From NCBI GenBank assembly GCA_023391955.1, contig JAEWAA010000620.1:1-7214 (forward strand): a stretch of 7,214 nucleotides of DNA, in the 5' to 3' direction. The notes under the pieces are model-generated. The model was given only the letters and a program-made list of their open reading frames with translations. It was not told where the DNA came from and made no database searches. The position numbers and the translations under genes were made by a program. Source of the DNA: Bacillota bacterium (GTDB lineage: Bacteria > Bacillota > Bacilli > Paenibacillales > NBRC-103111). Positions 4,885 to 7,214 of this stretch are shown here, piece by piece (the first letter of the stretch is position 1; each line of letters starts with the position of its first letter).

Positions 4885-5601
4885 TTGACCAGAAGAAGAA
4901 ATTTAGGCTACAGCCTAGCGGCGGGATTGCTGGCGGTGCTGTTGGTCTACGGCGTGTACATGGTTTTAATCCGGCAGGTGGAGCTGCAGCAAACGGTGCG
5001 CATTGTAGCCCCGAAGGATTTTATTCCCGCCGGAACCCGGCTGGAGGCAGGGATGCTGGAGCTGGTCACCGTTGTCAAAAGCGGGCTGCGTCCAGGCATG
5101 CTTGAGACCGTGGAGTCCGCTGTGGGCAAATGGGCGCTGGTTCCCCTGGGAACACATGAGCCAATCCTGGATTGGAAGATAGACCGGTTTTCCCTGCTGC
5201 CGGCTCCCGGACAGGCAACCTTCCCCGTTCCCAAGGAATATGTGCTGTCCATTCCGGGAGGAATCCGGGCGGGGGATCAGGTGGCGGTTTACGCATCCGG
5301 CAAAAGCGGCACGGTCCGCCTGCTGGAGGAGGCGGTAACGGTGGCCTCCGTCAAGTCCTCCGCCAATACGGAGGTGGATGATCCCAAGGAGCCGAGCATT
5401 ATCGCCAAGGTGAATAACGACAAGGAGAAGCTGTATACCTCCCGCAGGGATGCCAATGGCAAGGCGGAGCAGCTGAATTTGAACCTGACGGAGGACCAGT
5501 GGCGCGTAATCGATGAAGCCTGCGGGACGAAGCAGAACAAGCTGGTGATCGCCTTCCTGTCCGCATCCAAGCCGGAGGAGGAAGGAGGAGGGAAGCCATG
5601 A
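4885..5601 (+). CDS. CpaB/RcpC-like SAF-domain protein of a Tad-type operon
   Basis: Membrane-anchored protein of 238 residues, similar to CpaB/RcpC, an accessory factor of Flp/Tad pilus assembly that acts at the outer face of the membrane. It has a short basic start (MTRRRN), one membrane segment (about 9-29), then an SAF-type domain (about 38-100). Typical SAF features are VAPKDFIPAGTRLEAGMLEL, the GKWALVPLGTHEPIL segment and a following FPVPKEYVLSIPGGIRAGDQ, which matches the CpaB-type 'GD.V.V' region. The C-terminal half is polar and ends in EEEGGGKP. It is shorter than many proteobacterial CpaB proteins. The stop overlaps the next start by 4 bp (5598-5601), implying translational coupling. 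The call rests on the SAF pattern together with the TadZ- and CpaF-like neighbours. Confidence 0.82.
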   Translation: MTRRRNLGYSLAAGLLAVLLVYGVYMVLIRQVELQQTVRIVAPKDFIPAGTRLEAGMLELVTVVKSGLRPGMLETVESAVGKWALVPLGTHEPILDWKIDRFSLLPAPGQATFPVPKEYVLSIPGGIRAGDQVAVYASGKSGTVRLLEEAVTVASVKSSANTEVDDPKEPSIIAKVNNDKEKLYTSRRDANGKAEQLNLNLTEDQWRVIDEACGTKQNKLVIAFLSASKPEEEGGGKP

Positions 5602-6449
5602 ACGGACAAGGGAAGCTGATTGTGTTTACCGGCTCCACCCCCAATATCGGGACAACGGTAGTGGCCTTTGGCACGGCGGTTCTGCTCGCACAGCTGTCAG
5701 GCGAACCGGTGGGGTATATATGCCTGAATTTAAAAAGCTCGAAGCTGCACCATTATGTAGGTTTGGAGCCCTGCCCACCCGGGGTGGACCAGATCCGGGC
5801 GGAAATGCGCTCCGGGGGATTAACTCCCGGTTTCCTGAAGTCCCGCATGGTACAAGTAAAAGGAGCGCCGGGCGTTCACGTTTTGTTTGGCTCGCTTCAG
5901 CGGGAGCAGGCGGAATTTTTTCAGCCGGAGGATATCGGCCATCTGTTGGACATCGCCACGCAAAGTTTCTCGCGTTGTGTGGTGGAAGTCAATGCCTATT
6001 GGGATAACGCCGCCACGCTTGCGGCGCTGATGCAGGCCGATGAACGTATTCTGGTCACATCCACGGAGCTGGGGCATTTCCAGGAGGATGTGAACCGTGT
6101 CCTAAAGCAGATGGCTCCCCTGTTTGGTATGAGCCCCGAGGGATTCCTGCTGGCGGTAACCCAGCATAACCGCAGCGACGGCTTGACCCCGCAGGATGCG
6201 GCCAAGGAGACAGGTATGCGTCTGGCGGCTGTGATGAAGGCGGACCCGGAGCTCAGGCGGCTGCTGGGCCAGGGCAGGCTTGCCGAGTACATCGGAGGCA
6301 ATGATGGGTTTACCCAAGCGCTTATCCCTCTGTGCGGTGAACTGGGGGTGAGCCCCAAGGAGCCGGCTTCTGCGGAAGGGATATGGGCTTTGCTCAGACG
6401 GCAAAGCCGGCTTTTCCTGGGAGGGCGGACGCCCCGCAGGAACCAATGA
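5598..6449 (+). CDS. TadZ/CpaE-like P-loop protein with degenerate Walker motifs
   Basis: Cytoplasmic protein of 283 residues of the ParA/MinD-like fold. In Tad systems TadZ/CpaE marks the cell pole or site where the pilus machine is built. The N-terminus (KLIVFTGSTPNIGTT, residues 6-20) aligns with the deviant Walker A loop (KGGVGKTT) of MinD/ParA proteins, but both lysines are gone. The Walker B region (CVVEVNAYWDNAATLAALMQ, about 127-146) corresponds to the family's VVDTPPG..DDATLAAL stretch, with the aspartate changed. The following ADERILVTS strand and the C-terminal helices fit the fold. Nucleotide binding may therefore be weak or lost, as proposed for other TadZ proteins. It overlaps the CpaB-like gene by 4 bp, with a purine-rich GGAGGAGG binding site inside that gene, and lies 30 bp before the CpaF-like gene. 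Confidence 0.8.
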   Translation: MNGQGKLIVFTGSTPNIGTTVVAFGTAVLLAQLSGEPVGYICLNLKSSKLHHYVGLEPCPPGVDQIRAEMRSGGLTPGFLKSRMVQVKGAPGVHVLFGSLQREQAEFFQPEDIGHLLDIATQSFSRCVVEVNAYWDNAATLAALMQADERILVTSTELGHFQEDVNRVLKQMAPLFGMSPEGFLLAVTQHNRSDGLTPQDAAKETGMRLAAVMKADPELRRLLGQGRLAEYIGGNDGFTQALIPLCGELGVSPKEPASAEGIWALLRRQSRLFLGGRTPRRNQ

Positions 6450-6479
6450 ATATGAGGCTGCGACCATAAGGAGGCTTAT

Positions 6480-7214
6480 ATGGAACAACGGTTTTCAGTC
6501 CTCTCCTATGCGGACAAAAGACGCCAGCTGGAGGAGGAAAAAAGCCGCAGGAGCGGAGGCGGGTCTCCCGGTTTGGAAGGGGAGGACAGCTGGTTCCGGG
6601 TGCTGATGGACGAGATCCGCAAGGAGCTGGCGGCCCCCCGGGGGAAAACGGAGGAGGAGCGCCGGATCTACACGGATACTCTGAACAGGGCCGTCATCGG
6701 CTATGAGCCTGCCCGCCGGGCCATTATGGGCATGATTGTGGATCTGTTGGCCAAAAAAAGAATCCACCGCCCGCCGCCGCCTTCCACCCGGTACACCAGC
6801 CTCGCCGAAGCTGCGTTTGCGGAAGTGATCGGGTGGAATGTCCTGGATACGGTGCTCCGCCACAGGTCCGGATTGGAGGAAATTCAGGTTATCGGCGAGC
6901 AGATATTTGAGGTGCGGCAGGGAACCCCCGCTCCTTCGCCGGTGAAGCTTCAATCCGCCAAGGAGCTGGAGCGTCTGCAGCAGAATCTGGTGCTGTTTAA
7001 CGGTGACTCCCTTCATGTCCGGAAAAAATGGGCGGAGGTCACCCTGCTTGACGGAGCCCGGGTCACCATGACGGGGATGGGGTTTACCTCGGCTCCTACG
7101 CTGACCATCCGGTTTTATTCTCAGACCCTGTTCGACCTGGAGGAATTGTCCCGGCCTGAAGCCGGAACGCTTCCGGCGGAGGTGGCGGAGCTGTTGCGGA
7201 TATTGGTGCGGGCC
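6480..7214 (+). CDS. CpaF/TadA-like secretion ATPase, N-terminal part only
   Basis: The first 245 codons of an open frame that leaves the window with no stop. Full-length CpaF/TadA ATPases power assembly of Tad/Flp pili at the cytoplasmic membrane. The start ATG follows AAGGAGG (6468-6474) at 5 nt. An N-terminal polar, charged extension (residues 1-110, with EEEKSRRSGGG) precedes the N-terminal ATPase domain. There, GWNVLDTVLRHRSGLEEIQV matches the GLGPLEPLL....TEIMVNG motif of CpaF. The stretch ARVTMTGMGFTSAPTLTIRF matches the R(V/I)....PP....GPTLTIRKF motif. The Walker A loop and later catalytic boxes lie beyond the window, so ATPase integrity cannot be judged. Similarity to standard CpaF is clear in pattern but divergent in residues (EEIQVIG instead of TEIMVNG). 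Confidence 0.83.
   Translation, partial: MEQRFSVLSYADKRRQLEEEKSRRSGGGSPGLEGEDSWFRVLMDEIRKELAAPRGKTEEERRIYTDTLNRAVIGYEPARRAIMGMIVDLLAKKRIHRPPPPSTRYTSLAEAAFAEVIGWNVLDTVLRHRSGLEEIQVIGEQIFEVRQGTPAPSPVKLQSAKELERLQQNLVLFNGDSLHVRKKWAEVTLLDGARVTMTGMGFTSAPTLTIRFYSQTLFDLEELSRPEAGTLPAEVAELLRILVRA

Noticed and set aside
6495..7016. Minus-strand open frame of 173 codons opposite the CpaF-like gene
   Set aside because: The plus strand has an open frame with a strong ribosome binding site and CpaF-type motifs to the window edge; the minus-strand product shows no family pattern.
1..7214. CRISPR array, insertion sequence, tRNA, rRNA, attachment site or phage genes
   Set aside because: No regularly spaced repeats, transposase motifs, cloverleaf-like sequence or phage-like genes were seen on either strand.

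Overview
The window looks like chromosomal DNA from a low-to-moderate GC Firmicute, most probably Paenibacillus or a close relative. This rests on the strong AAGGAGG-type ribosome binding sites, a TTG start, sigma-A style promoters, an AraC/cupin regulator, an SH3-NlpC/P60 wall hydrolase behind a GEMM riboswitch, and a Tad-type operon whose TadZ-like protein carries a 'PNIGTT' P-loop remnant. The genus is inferred from gene content; no rRNA or marker gene is present.

Left part (minus strand, 1-2351): a methyl-accepting chemotaxis protein, cut by the left edge, is read leftwards. It has a 368-base gene-free upstream region holding a candidate promoter, a GntR-like palindrome and two tandem hairpins. 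The hairpins end transcription of the next minus-strand gene, an unrecognised soluble protein of about 170 residues.

Middle (2394-4734): a short divergent region carries two face-to-face extended -10 promoters and a cre-like site. It separates the unknown gene from a plus-strand AraC-family regulator. After that come a sigma-A promoter, a well-formed cyclic di-GMP-I (GEMM) riboswitch aptamer, a possible expression-platform hairpin, and a secreted cell-wall hydrolase (signal peptide, two SH3 domains, NlpC/P60 peptidase).

Right part (4735-7214, plus strand): a promoter candidate is followed within about 30 nt by a strong intrinsic terminator. The RNA ahead of the terminator can form an alternative hairpin, an arrangement that resembles an attenuator. 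Next are the first three genes of a Tad/Flp-type pilus or secretion operon: a CpaB/RcpC-like SAF-domain membrane protein, a TadZ/CpaE-like ATPase homologue with eroded Walker motifs, and the N-terminal part of a CpaF/TadA-like secretion ATPase that runs off the right edge.

Taken together, the window is a cell-surface and behaviour neighbourhood: chemosensing, c-di-GMP-controlled peptidoglycan remodelling, and a Tad-like surface machine. The families are known. The most interesting parts are the RNA-level controls (riboswitch and possible attenuator) and the divergent Tad module.
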